Assembly: GCA_964030785.1 (NCBI GenBank)
Contig: OZ034968.1
Span: forward strand, 68,009,399-68,073,398
Origin: Siderastrea siderea
Lineage: Eukaryota; Cnidaria; Anthozoa; Scleractinia; Rhizangiidae
Length of the DNA stretch: 64,000 nucleotides
Direction: 5' to 3'
The notes below the pieces were generated by a model that did no database searches, was not told the DNA's origin, and worked only from the letters and a program-made list of their open reading frames with translations. Both the position numbers and the translations under genes were made by a program. This document shows, one piece after another, positions 25,301 through 33,955 of this stretch (the stretch's first letter is position 1; each line of letters starts with the position of its first letter).

Positions 25301-28300
25301 TTGATGGAATTCCACGTTTAAACGAATCGGATGCTCATGCGTACGGAAACAGCAGAAGAGGTCAATCATGTGGCGCAAAAAAGTACGTCCGGGCCATACC
25401 ACTTTAGCCGCATGGTGCAGATGGCCGATCAGCGACTCGAGTTGGCGTCTGGTACACCACCGTCGGAGCCGCCATGACTGGATCAACTCCCGAAGCGCTG
25501 CCAGCTTGTCTGCTGGGAGACGGGCAGACTGTTCAAGAGAATCTAATTCAATTCCCAACACCACCAGACGGGTGGACAGGCCAATACACTTGTCGGGATG
25601 AAGTGGAAGGCCAAGTGACCGACACACGGTTGTCGACATCTGCAAATTATTTGCGCACTGATCCAAGCTGGCTGGGCCCGCCGTGATAAAATCATCCAGA
25701 TAATGCCTGAGATTGACAACATTGTACTTATTGATGAGGATCCATTCCACCATATCTGCAACCGCATTAAAAATATATGGGGCCGAACGGAGCCCGAAGG
25801 GGAGGGCTAAGTCGACATAGAATTGGCCACGCCACTTCATCCCTAAGAGATAGCGGTCCTCAGGATGAATGGCAACATTGTGGTAAACTGCCTCAACATC
25901 AAACTTGGCCATCTGGGCCCCATGTCCGTACTTGGTGACCATGTGAATGATTTGATCAAGTTTGATGTAGTGCATGGAGAACTCCTCTGGGTTAATACCA
26001 TCATTAACACTTGACCCCCTGAGGAATGACAAGTCAACAATGAGACGCCACTTGCCAATTTGCCCCTTCTTTGGGATTACCTCGAAACTGCTTATTTGTA
26101 AATTGGGAAGCAGAACTGAAGGGAAGGGACCAGCAACCCTGCATTGTGAGACCTCAAGGGCCAAGTAATCATCTATGACCTTGGGGTTCTGAAATGCCGA
26201 GAGTTTGTTCTTTTTGGCTGCTTTAGGCCTGTGGGAAGGTTGGAAACCAAGACAAAAACCCTGTTGAAGGCCCTGGAGAATGTAGGCGACAGCTTGCTGA
26301 TCAGGGTGCCCAGCCAAATCCAGAGTGAATTGCGCCGCATTCAAAGGAGAAACCACCGACACTGGATGAAAGGTGGGACCCCCTAGAAGCAAAAATTGCA
26401 AGAAAACGACACTTGAAAACCTGCCAACAAGTGTAACCAACTTTATTAACAAGCAACGAGCGCCTAGGCGGAACAAGCAAGGCTAAGCTCTAAACAACAC
26501 TACAACAATTCATGAGCAAAGTAACAAATCACTAAGGCAAGCATCATCCACCGATGAGGGAAGTGGGTAACTAGGATGAGAGAAAAAAAGGCAAAGGCTT
26601 CCATCCAAGATGCAACATCTTAAAACCTCCGACATTGCCGTTTAGGTTGGGACGTCAACATGAGTCGGCCATCCAAAAGGAGCTGAGGTTCCGGTTCTTT
26701 CTGCACTAAATTGACAGCCAAGAGTTTGCTGAGTTCCCTCTTGCCGGAAATGATCTGCAGGACAAGTTTCGCCGGCACAGGCGAGAAACCGGGCCCAACA
26801 ACAAAGGGCTGATGTAACAACGGCGCGGAGAGCACATTAGAACGGTCGGCGACATTGCAAGTCACACTGGTCTGCGGGGCACTAACAAACGTGGAAGTGG
26901 AAACAAATAGCGACATGGACGGATTCGCAAACGTAGAAACAAAGGAAGGCACTAACAATGACTGAGAAGGCAGACCTTGTCCTGGTTGTTCTCCAGCGCC
27001 GCCACCAGCAGCCAAGAAACTAGTTGCTGAAGAGTTCAGCGAAGCGAGAACGCCCCTCGAAGTCGAAACTACAGCAGGACTCGGTGGATCTCCAGAACTG
27101 GGAGTCACAGAAGCATTTGCTGAAGCCGCTAACCTTTCCCGTTCAGCAGCCATTGCTGTTTGCACCGTCTGGGCGATAAAGGCGGCCACTTCAGGCGAGA
27201 TGCCCACGTTGGCAGGCACCGGAGGTTGAGGGTTCGCTGGAAGATTTGCCGAAACGTCGCCTGAAGTTTGGGGAACGTCAGATCAGTGAGGACCCCCTTC
27301 ATCAGACAAAACAGGCTGATGAACAGGAGCCGTTTGCATGCTGTTATTTGTTGGATGCACCATCACAGCAGAGAATGCAGGAACAAACGAAAAACAACTA
27401 GTGAAAACACGGAGAACCGTCGACTAGCGAACAAGCACGTGAGATGAATTGACCTCAAAAGGCGAACTGTAAAACACGAAAGGCCCCCGCGGCAACCCCC
27501 CGGCCACCCCGCAAGCCCGCCACGTGGAAGACTGCTGACCAGCATTGCTTCGAGTTTAACTTAGCCTAAATTACATTTAGCTACCTACAAAGTGCTCCTG
27601 TAATACTATGAAGAAGACATCAAATGAATTTTGTCAGTGACAGCTAACCATAATAATTTCTTGGTGATTTTTAAGAACGTAGCATCAAAATCCATTTCCA
27701 TCCTTGCCATCAGTAGCAACAGATGACAGGGAACAGTTTCAGTGCCATAAGATAGTCTTTAATAACAAAGTTACACCATTATTTTTGGAAGTTAGTTGAT
27801 GCGAAGACACTTTCAGCTTTTTAAAAAGATACTAAAATAGCGTGGCATAGTCCCTTTAATAGGCTTTCACGCTATAGCTTGTTCGTGCCCCAGAAAGATG
27901 GTGGTGGGGGTGGGGTGGGGAGGCACATGCACATGACAGGGAGATGACAAAAAGGCCTTCACACTCAAAACATACCATTGGACCAAAAAAATAGCTGCAG
28001 ATCAATAATAATCCCCCCAAAATACCATGCCTTTTTTCATATCCATTACGTACCCAGTTACATTTATTTATTTTAATCCTACAATGTAAATACCAGAAAT
28101 ACATGCCACAATATTACAACTTACCCCAAAATTCCATAGACTGTGAGCAGTCTCTTTTTGTCTTAATTTTCATAGGGTGCAAAGATTGCAAGAAGATCGA
28201 AAAGTGAGGTGCAAGTGGCAAGCGGTGAGTGGTAAGAAGTTCCACTGCAAATTTAATCTTGACTAACATTGAAACAACTTATAAAATAAAGGCATCTTAA

Positions 28301-31300
28301 GATATTTGATTTTGCACAACCAATTTACTGTTAAGTTTAAAGCTGTATTTTAGAAATTCAAAGAGCTTGAGCTTTTAATAATCACCCCTCGAAGTGGGCG
28401 GGACAGGGGGTGGGAATCTGGAATACATGGGGACAGGAAATGCACGGGAAGTGGGATGATATTTTTCAATCAAAAAAGGTCAATGGAAGGAAGTGGGAAG
28501 TTTGGACTTCCCTCCTCCCCACCCCTATACAAAATCTGGTAAGGGTACCCACTGGGCCATAAATAAGCCGATTTCTATAATAGGTAAAAGGTAAAGTCAC
28601 TCACAAGCCAAGGTGGCCCACACGAACCGGAGCTTAACCCAGTTTCTGTAGCATGAAGCAACTGACAGTATTGCTACTCCGCCCTGGATGGGATGCTAGT
28701 CGATCGCAGGGTTACCCCCCAACAGTATGTCACCAGCTCCCATTTCTACGCCTGGGTGGAGAGAGACAATGTGAGGCACAGTTTCTTATCTAAGGAAACA
28801 ACACAATGGCAGGGACTGGGTGTTGAACCAACAACCTTCACATCTGAAGTCCAACGCGCTAACCGCTACACCACCGTGCCCCCACAGCATCCCACCTAGG
28901 GGGAGTAGTTGCTTGACGCTCTGGCCGTGTGGGCCACTAGCAGCCTGCATGTGACTTCACCTTATCCTTTCTTCTCCCCCCCCCCCCCCCCCCGGGGAAA
29001 CTGCACTGGTAAACGAATACAGCAAAGGAAAAGTCAGCATTTCTGGTGCATTAACTGCGTTGCCATTCTTGTAAGAAGCCCAATAGAAACCAGTTTGTAT
29101 TTGACACTACTTGAAAGTTTATATGTTACATGTATGAGTTGATCTCTTACCAGCTTCACTCTTGGCAAACACAACCCCAAGTTCATTTTCAGCTGTTGAC
29201 AGAAGATAAGTCTGTGTGTGAAGAGTTAAAACACGAGCCAATACTATATCACCGGGGCGAAATGACTTGTACATTTCAACTTTATCCTTTTCAGTTGCCC
29301 TCACATCTTCCTTTCTGATTGTTCCTTTGAAAGGTTCTTTCAGAGATGTTGCCTCCACACCAAGAATTGCCACTTTACAGAACCTTGGATTTGTGCTTAC
29401 TACCTGTGAAAAAGCAAAACAATAAAATCAGAATTAAATCTCATGGATAAGGGATTAATCTTTGTGGTCATACTTTGATGTTCTGTGATGAAGTGTGCCC
29501 AAGGAACCAAACCAACCTTTTCCACACTAAGGATGAGTCTGAGGAGCACAGGCTATCATTGACTATGAGAGCTTTGTGGCTGTTCCTCAGATGTCCTTTT
29601 TATAGGGACTCTAGTGATGTATTATTTAAAGCTGTTTTGAAAAACATGTAATGGTAATAAGGGCAGCCATGAATTTTAATGTTGAGAAATTCTCTGCAAT
29701 CTTAGGGCAGCATTATGCACAATTCTCAGGTCTGTGAGTCTGAATCATTGATCTTACCTACACAGATTAATTTCACACAACTTGACCACAAATCTGGGTT
29801 ATGATGACCAATCCAGTATGAGAAAAACTACGTCATACAGATCACAACAGACATGTTTAGGAATTCTGCGGAGGTATTTGACCTGTTCCAAAACTGGCCT
29901 TAAAACTCCATTTGAGAATATCTTTATTCACAATTCTTGCTTCATCTTCACACTTCTTAAGGTATCATTATAACTCATTTTACTGTCCGTGCGCAGTCCG
30001 CTTTAGCGCTCATTATTTTAACAAAAACCCCTATAAACCATACATTTTTTGAAAGCTTAATAATTACAGATTATAACAATTTCTATTTTAAACGGTTAAA
30101 ATTCACCGTGTTTCAAAAATGTGAATATGTCTACAAAACTGCATGTCTGCATAAATCAAGCTATACGCCCTTTAAAATTAGCCAGAAGAAAACAATTAAC
30201 ATGGCATCCGTTTCTTCACACATTGACCTCCAAAACTGTCTCACATTTTTGACACGTGCGTTTGTTATTTTTTTACTACAAGATAAAGTTAGAAAAGAGA
30301 AAAAAATAGAACTACCTGTGGAAAAAAGTCATAACTTTTTAATGAGAGGAATAAAAAGAATTTGCCGCACGGTATTGTGGGAAAATTATCTGACAACAGT
30401 CTCTCCAAATTTCAGCCAATTTGGTCCAGGGGCTGCTGACTTGGAATTCAAAATGCATCTTCAACTAGCCTATTTTTTACTTTCGAAAAACAGGGAAAAT
30501 ATAATTTCGGCTGTGTCCAAGAGTAATGAGATTATACTCGGGATTATAACACCTCAGGAGACACCGCAGAGGAATCAATTTTCTCTAACAATGGGACTAT
30601 GACAGTTAACATGGAACAGGCACAAACTGCCGCGAAGGCGGCAAATAATTCTCCTGAATGCACCGCGTTCTGCACGTGTGAAGCCACAACTCTCAGGTTA
30701 GTAAATGCAAAATTATCGTTTGATTTAATACCATAACGGCGTTCAAATTTCGACGTAGGAGTTAATGTACAATCGTGACTAATCTTCGAAATTCTGACCA
30801 GGTCAATTAACGATGCCCAAGGCCCACAGAAAGTCGCCGAGAACGTCCAAGCGAACAAAAACAAACGCGGCAGATGAGCGAGCTGGCATCATTGAGAGTT
30901 TGACTTCCGATGTCGATGCAAAGGAAAAGATGCTAGAAGAAATGACATTAGCTGGGTAAGGAAGAAAAGATTTTTCACCGGTGATTCTTTTATTCTACGA
31001 AAGACTAGTCGATATAGACAATCATGGTCCGCCGGATTCCAAACCGTGCCACGTGCTGGCGGCTACTTTTATTCAGTCCCTAATAATGATTTACTTTCTT
31101 TTAGTTACAATGGGAGTCATTTTGCTTCTTAACTGGAAATCAGCGTGGAAGACAAAATAAAACGCGGAAAACCTCAATGGATTCATTTAGCTGTATTTTT
31201 GCGTGGCTCGCACTCATCTGGTCGACCGTCTGCTCGCTCACTTCTCTATTGTTTACATGGTCTTCCACTTCTTCAAGCCATTCCCGCTGGTTGTAATACG

Positions 31301-32894
31301 ACCCTCTGTCGCTTGCAGCTAAAATGGCTGCACATTCTTGGTTGAAACTTTTCTTAGCTTTCTTTCGCCTCCGTTTTGACGAAGAAAACGGGCAAGATCT
31401 CTTTCTTTTGCCAGGCATCACCAAAGCGCCTCGATCGCGTGTCAACTTCGCATGTGTGCTAATTTTCCATATGACAGAACCTGTCAACGCTCAATTAAGT
31501 AACATGCAAAAAATCTTTTACGCACAATTACTATCGGCAGATATAACATGTTTTTATGCAGTTTTTTTTAAATGAAAGATCGTATGGAAATTTATCTAAC
31601 TATTTAAAAAAGTCAAATTATGAAAAATGGCAATTTTTCTGCTTTCTGATACCTTAAAAATAGTGGTTTATTTGTGGAAATTTTTGGAAGTCCTATATCT
31701 CCAAGACAAAAATTTTCTGCACTTGACTCAAAAGGAGTTGGCAGCGATACAAGAAGTGATAGCTAACAACAGATGGTTTATTTGTTCTCACCTTGCATGT
31801 GACAACTGAACCAACCTCTGGGACAACATGCTTTTCTTCTTCCCTTGTGATGCTTATCACAGGTTTCTAGAGGCAATACAAAGAATATTCTGATGCAGAA
31901 TTCACCACTCTAAGAAGAAGTGTCTTTGTGAAGAGGGCATACCCCGTGGAATTTTGGATTAGGATAGATATGCAGCCCAGATCTCTAAATCTTTCAAGCC
32001 CCATTTTCAAACCAAAAATGTGTATTTCATTTCTTGTTGATTTCAGACCTAACCACTAGAGAACCAATCTTGTATCCAATGTCCAAGGCCTCAGTCAGAA
32101 AGTGGTTGTCAGGAAAGTCTCAAGGATATTGGGAGAATGAAAATATCATTTTCTTGATTGATTGTTCATGTTAACAAACACTATCAGCATCCCTGGACTA
32201 GCCAATCAGAATTTTTTTTATTATCCGAAGAACACCCACCAGGGAGCCTGCAGGGAATCTGGGTATGAGTTCATAGCATTCAAATGTGTGATCCCTGCAT
32301 AACTAGCTCCCAACAAAAATTTTGGGGAAAAAAACACAAATACTGGAAAAAGGAATAATTTTTCAATTCTAAGCCCAAAACTTAAGGCTGCTTGTGAAAA
32401 GTTTTTTACTTTGAGAATCAAATCAAATGTCAGTCAAACTGTCAGTCAACGAATTTGATTGACAAGAGATTCAATTGAGACAGAGAGGCATTTCTTGGTA
32501 TTCCATATCAGACCAGTAGCGGTAAAAGATACCTTATCTCAGACAAAGCTGGAAGATTGATGAGGAGGCGTTGTCACAAAGGAAAAAAAACTCCAGATTT
32601 GGAATCTCCAGAGGTTGGCATCTCTGTGTATGTTCTTTAAGAGAAAACCATTCCCCAAGTATTTACGTGTCCACCTATTTGGAAACCTGTATGCTTAAAT
32701 AAACTTTTTTTCGCTCATCACCTTGAGCTTAAGCTTACCTCTCCGTTTTGCTGTTCTTGTAACTGTTTGTAACCAGCAAGACTGGCATACAGATACCCAT
32801 GACGAATGTAAGTTCCATTGCCCGGTGTAAACTGCTCTAAACTGCCTAATCTTTCTCCAGGTATAGCAACAGAATTTTCGTCTATAGAAACCAT
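22362..32894 (-). CDS. EXOSC1: Exosome complex component CSL4 (EXOSC1), four exons
   Basis: Minus-strand exons are 32894-32739, 31866-31792, 29403-29151 and 22459-22362. All have GT-AG borders with phases 0, 0 and 1, giving 193 aa (human CSL4 is ~195). Exon 1 holds the N-terminal exosome domain (IPGERLGSLEQF, GNGTYIRHGYLYASLAG). Exon 2 gives VISITREEEKHVVPEVGSVV. Exon 3 is the S1 RNA-binding domain (FKGTIRKEDVRATEKDKVE, SFRPGDIVLARV, AENELGVVFA). Exon 4 ends in MVPVSWCEMQCPKT plus a basic tail. CSL4 is a cap subunit of the nuclear and cytoplasmic RNA exosome and contributes to RNA entry and core stability. Intron 3 is ~6.7 kb because it contains a ~5-kb retroelement in the same orientation; intron 2 holds another transposon. 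All exons are intact. Confidence 0.95.
22574..22692 (-). repeat. Terminal repeat B2 (3' end) of the Ngaro-type element
   Basis: This second copy of B1 forms the 3' terminus of the element on the minus strand. An 83-bp spacer (22693-22775) separates it from A2. The EXOSC1 exon 4 acceptor lies about 115 bp beyond it. Confidence 0.85.
22776..22957 (-). repeat. Repeat A2 of the Ngaro-type element
   Basis: This is the second copy of A1, between B1 and B2. It is 182 bp long, like A1. Confidence 0.88.
22963..23082 (-). repeat. Internal repeat B1 of the Ngaro-type element
   Basis: This ~120-bp copy matches 22574-22692. It starts TTAAACTCATCAACAATAG and ends GCGGCAACCACCAGGC on the plus strand. It abuts A2 directly, as expected for split direct repeats. 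Confidence 0.88.
23384..24857 (-). pseudogene. Tyrosine recombinase of the Ngaro-type element, interrupted by a MITE
   Basis: The N-terminal SAM-like core-binding half (24857 to ~24463) and the catalytic half (~24038 to 23384) are separated by a 420-bp MITE flanked by TTAA. The frame is the same on both sides of the insertion. Both catalytic arginines appear lost: the first Arg site reads GFLCSAEFT, where related enzymes have FLR, and the HxxR site reads HSFHIGAAT, where HSFR is expected. The terminal GRW and the Tyr (RWTSNAY) remain. A stop codon follows that Tyr at once, after which the frame still reads a family-like tail (TNIRTPAEALSKLS). The enzyme would have inserted the circular cDNA; this copy cannot be active. 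Confidence 0.85.
24043..24462. mobile_element. TTAA-flanked foldback MITE inside the recombinase gene
   Basis: TTAA lies at 24039-24042 and again at 24463-24466, enclosing 420 bp. The two arms are ~165 bp and closely inverted: ATGGAATCCAT, GGAAATTGAGTAA, GACAAAAACCTTGTACCAG, AATAATTTAAAG, TTTCTTATGGGAGCCCG and others recur in reverse complement. TTAA duplication points to a piggyBac- or Kolobok-type transposase acting in trans. There is no coding capacity. Confidence 0.85.
24764..26476 (-). CDS. Reverse transcriptase/RNase H ORF of the Ngaro-type element
   Basis: This 570-aa open frame has no internal stop. RT motifs include KWRLIVDLSFLRG, the motif A segment MAKFDVEAVYHNVAIHPED, FGLRSAPYIFN and the catalytic box YLDDF at the middle of the protein. 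RNase H follows (VTSDAAGSLGFGAYF, AYKELFPVV, FRTDNEAVVHIL, and PGILNNIADALSHF near the C terminus). The 3' end overlaps the start of the recombinase frame by ~94 nt, as is usual in these compact elements. The first ~40 residues look like read-through of non-coding sequence, so the annotated ATG is doubtful. It copies element RNA into DNA; with its partner genes broken it is unlikely to act in cis. Confidence 0.88.
   Translation of the reverse strand: MFRLGARCLLIKLVTLVGRFSSVVFLQFLLLGGPTFHPVSVVSPLNAAQFTLDLAGHPDQQAVAYILQGLQQGFCLGFQPSHRPKAAKKNKLSAFQNPKVIDDYLALEVSQCRVAGPFPSVLLPNLQISSFEVIPKKGQIGKWRLIVDLSFLRGSSVNDGINPEEFSMHYIKLDQIIHMVTKYGHGAQMAKFDVEAVYHNVAIHPEDRYLLGMKWRGQFYVDLALPFGLRSAPYIFNAVADMVEWILINKYNVVNLRHYLDDFITAGPASLDQCANNLQMSTTVCRSLGLPLHPDKCIGLSTRLVVLGIELDSLEQSARLPADKLAALRELIQSWRLRRWCTRRQLESLIGHLHHAAKVVWPGRTFLRHMIDLFCCFRTHEHPIRLNVEFHQDVQWWSEFLMSLHRVSFWLFPAMAATPDVEVTSDAAGSLGFGAYFQNEWFSSAWIPSQSPQSIAYKELFPVVVASHVLGSQWCRRQVLFRTDNEAVVHILTSRTSKIPCIMQLLCHLLSAAARFNFTFTVQHLPGILNNIADALSHFRWQEFRRLATEAQLLPVTVPQQLWDLLISLP
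26620..27339 (-). pseudogene. Gag-like ORF1 of the Ngaro-type element, broken
   Basis: The open part (27219-26620, 199 aa) is Ala/Ser/Pro-rich. It ends in a segment (LLAVNLVQKEPEPQLLLDGR, then LTSQPKRQ) that I remember from cnidarian elements of this kind. The frame can be extended upstream to an ATG at 27339 only by passing an in-frame TGA near 27270. After RQCRRF the family-like sequence continues in another frame (ASWMEAFAFFSLILV, FPHRW) and then ends early. So at least one nonsense change and one frameshift are present. The role, packaging of element RNA, is inferred from position. Confidence 0.7.
27400..27581 (-). repeat. Terminal repeat A1 (5' end) of the Ngaro-type element
   Basis: This 182-bp copy matches 22776-22957 at constant offset 4624. 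Shared landmarks are CGTCGACTAGCGA, CCCGGCCACCCCGCAAG, GCCACGTGGAAGAC and TTGCTTCGAGTTTAACTTAG. A few differences separate the copies. Confidence 0.88.
27582..28574. other. EXOSC1 intron 3 sequence, no element recognised
   Basis: This is intron DNA upstream (in gene order) of the retroelement. Short ORFs only; G- and C-rich patches near 27900 and 28400. Confidence 0.5.
28575..28895 (-). mobile_element. tRNA-derived SINE, minus orientation, in EXOSC1 intron 3
   Basis: Read on the minus strand from about 28891, the head carries an A box (GTGGTGTAGCGGTTAGCGC) and a B box (GGTTCAACACC). The body contains the phrases GGGTAACCCTGCG and CATCCCATCCAGGGCGG. I remember this body (plus strand: GATGGGATGCTAGTC, CGCAGGGTTACCCCC, CTGGGTGGAGAGAG) from coral SINEs. 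Confidence 0.65.
28973..28994. repeat. Poly(C) tract
   Basis: A near-perfect run of C ends in CCGGGG. It lies in EXOSC1 intron 3, about 160 bp from the exon 3 donor. Confidence 0.8.
29961..31653. mobile_element. TTAA-flanked DNA element in EXOSC1 intron 2
   Basis: TTAAGGTATCA at 29957-29967 is matched in reverse complement by TGATACCTTAA at 31647-31657. This gives a 1.69-kb segment with short GGTATCA termini and TTAA flanks. The interior has minus-strand and plus-strand ORFs with splice-like borders but no recognisable transposase. The inverted match is only 11 bp including the duplicated TTAA, so the boundaries are likely but not certain. It may be a degraded piggyBac/Kolobok-type element. 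Confidence 0.55.
31140..31427 (-). CDS. Unrecognised basic ORF inside the TTAA-flanked element
   Basis: From the internal ATG at 31427 the frame gives about 95 aa. It starts with a strongly basic stretch (MPGKRKRS, then KRRRKKAKK) that looks like a nuclear localisation signal. A helical, acidic middle (REWLEEVEDHVNNREVSEQT) follows. No domain was recognised. It lies on the same strand as EXOSC1 but within the putative transposon, so it may be a transposon ORF or exon. A longer start at 31487 is possible. Confidence 0.3.
   Translation of the reverse strand, partial: ALVMPGKRKRSCPFSSSKRRRKKAKKSFNQECAAILAASDRGSYYNQREWLEEVEDHVNNREVSEQTVDQMSASHAKIQLNESIEVFRVLFCLPR
31867..32738. other. EXOSC1 intron 1, nothing recognised
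   Basis: 872-bp intron with GTAAGC donor and CTAG acceptor on the minus strand. Only short ORFs are present. Confidence 0.6.
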
Positions 32895-33106
32895 GCTTGC
32901 ACATATACAGATTTCAATAAGGGTAGAACAAAATGGAACGTTTTATCAACGGAAGAAAAACCTCATTGCGTCCGCCATCTTGAATCTGGTACCGCTGCCC
33001 ACCTTGAATGCAGTCGCTCTCGTCCCCAGTCTCTTTTCCTTGCCGCGTTAGCCATTTCTTCACACAACGTTGCCACGACAACTGTTACTCACATTTGACT
33101 TTCAAG
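32895..33106. promoter_or_regulatory. Head-to-head promoter interval between EXOSC1 and the C6orf163-like gene
   Basis: The two start codons (32894 on minus, 33107 on plus) are only 212 bp apart and diverge, so the genes very probably share a bidirectional promoter. No TATA box is obvious on either side. CAAGATGGCGG at 33103-33113, spanning the plus ATG, and CGCCATCTTG at 32970-32979 both resemble YY1 sites common at housekeeping promoters. Confidence 0.7.
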
Positions 33107-33904
33107 ATGGCGGCCTACATTGTAACTCACGACCGTTCTGTGTTACCAAAGCCATGTGAAGACACCAAAGTGTCTGTTATTCAGACTACAACTCACGAAG
33201 ATATCTTGAGTAAGTGAGTTATGTAAAAATGTCCCAGAACTGACTGTATAATCTTTAATGCTGCTAGCGGGAATTCTTGTTCGAAAGCTTATTAAAGAAT
33301 GTGCTGAATTCAACACATTGTAATAAAACTCATTTTGAGTTCATTTTATGCATCCTATATTAAACCAAAAGTGATTGAAGATAAAGACTGAACCATCCTG
33401 CTTGATTGTTTGGATATGGCCAGTAGGTAGCATAGATGCATGACCCCTTCCCTGCCCAGGCCAAAGAGCTGTAAAATGTCCCTCTCTAGTTCCTTACAAA
33501 CAGTACTCCTTTCAGATACCTTTCAAATTTTCTGTGATATCCTTCATTGTGTCTTGTTTAGTTATGTTAATCTCTCAGGATTTCTAGTAACGAATGCATT
33601 GTTTAAATGTTAGCCATAGGGAATGAACTTTATCAGAAACTTGTTGACGACAAAGAGAGAGAACGACAGCAGAATGTGACAGAGGTGGAGAAAAGAGCAT
33701 GGCGTTTAGCAAGTGAGGAAAAAGCAAGGGCTCTTAAAGAAGCAAAAGAGGCTGCTGAAATGGAACTAGAGAAAGCAATGGCAGCTGCCAAAAAAGCTCA
33801 GGTGAGTGACTTCCAAGTCTTCTAATCAAATATATAATTGTCAAGTTATTTGGCAGAGACATCATTCATAAACTGAAAATAATAACTTCATTTTTTTAAG
33901 AGCG

Positions 33905-33955
<51 letters not shown>

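Larger units (their letters stand above)
22574..27581 (-). mobile_element. Ngaro/DIRS-type tyrosine-recombinase retrotransposon in EXOSC1 intron 3
   Basis: On the minus strand the order is A1 repeat (27581-27400), gag-like ORF, RT/RNase H ORF, tyrosine recombinase, B1 (23082-22963), A2 (22957-22776), B2 (22692-22574). A1 and A2 are both 182 bp and B1 and B2 are ~120 bp. This is the split direct repeat layout of Ngaro and PAT elements, thought to allow a circular intermediate to be integrated by the recombinase without target duplication. No methyltransferase domain was seen, which favours Ngaro over DIRS. The gag-like ORF has an in-frame stop, the recombinase is broken, and a MITE sits inside it, so the copy is dead. 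It shares the transcription direction of its host gene. Confidence 0.88.

Noticed and set aside
30108..30602. 164-codon plus-strand ORF in EXOSC1 intron 2
   Set aside because: Lies inside the TTAA-flanked segment, low-complexity in part, no family recognised; not strong enough for a gene call.
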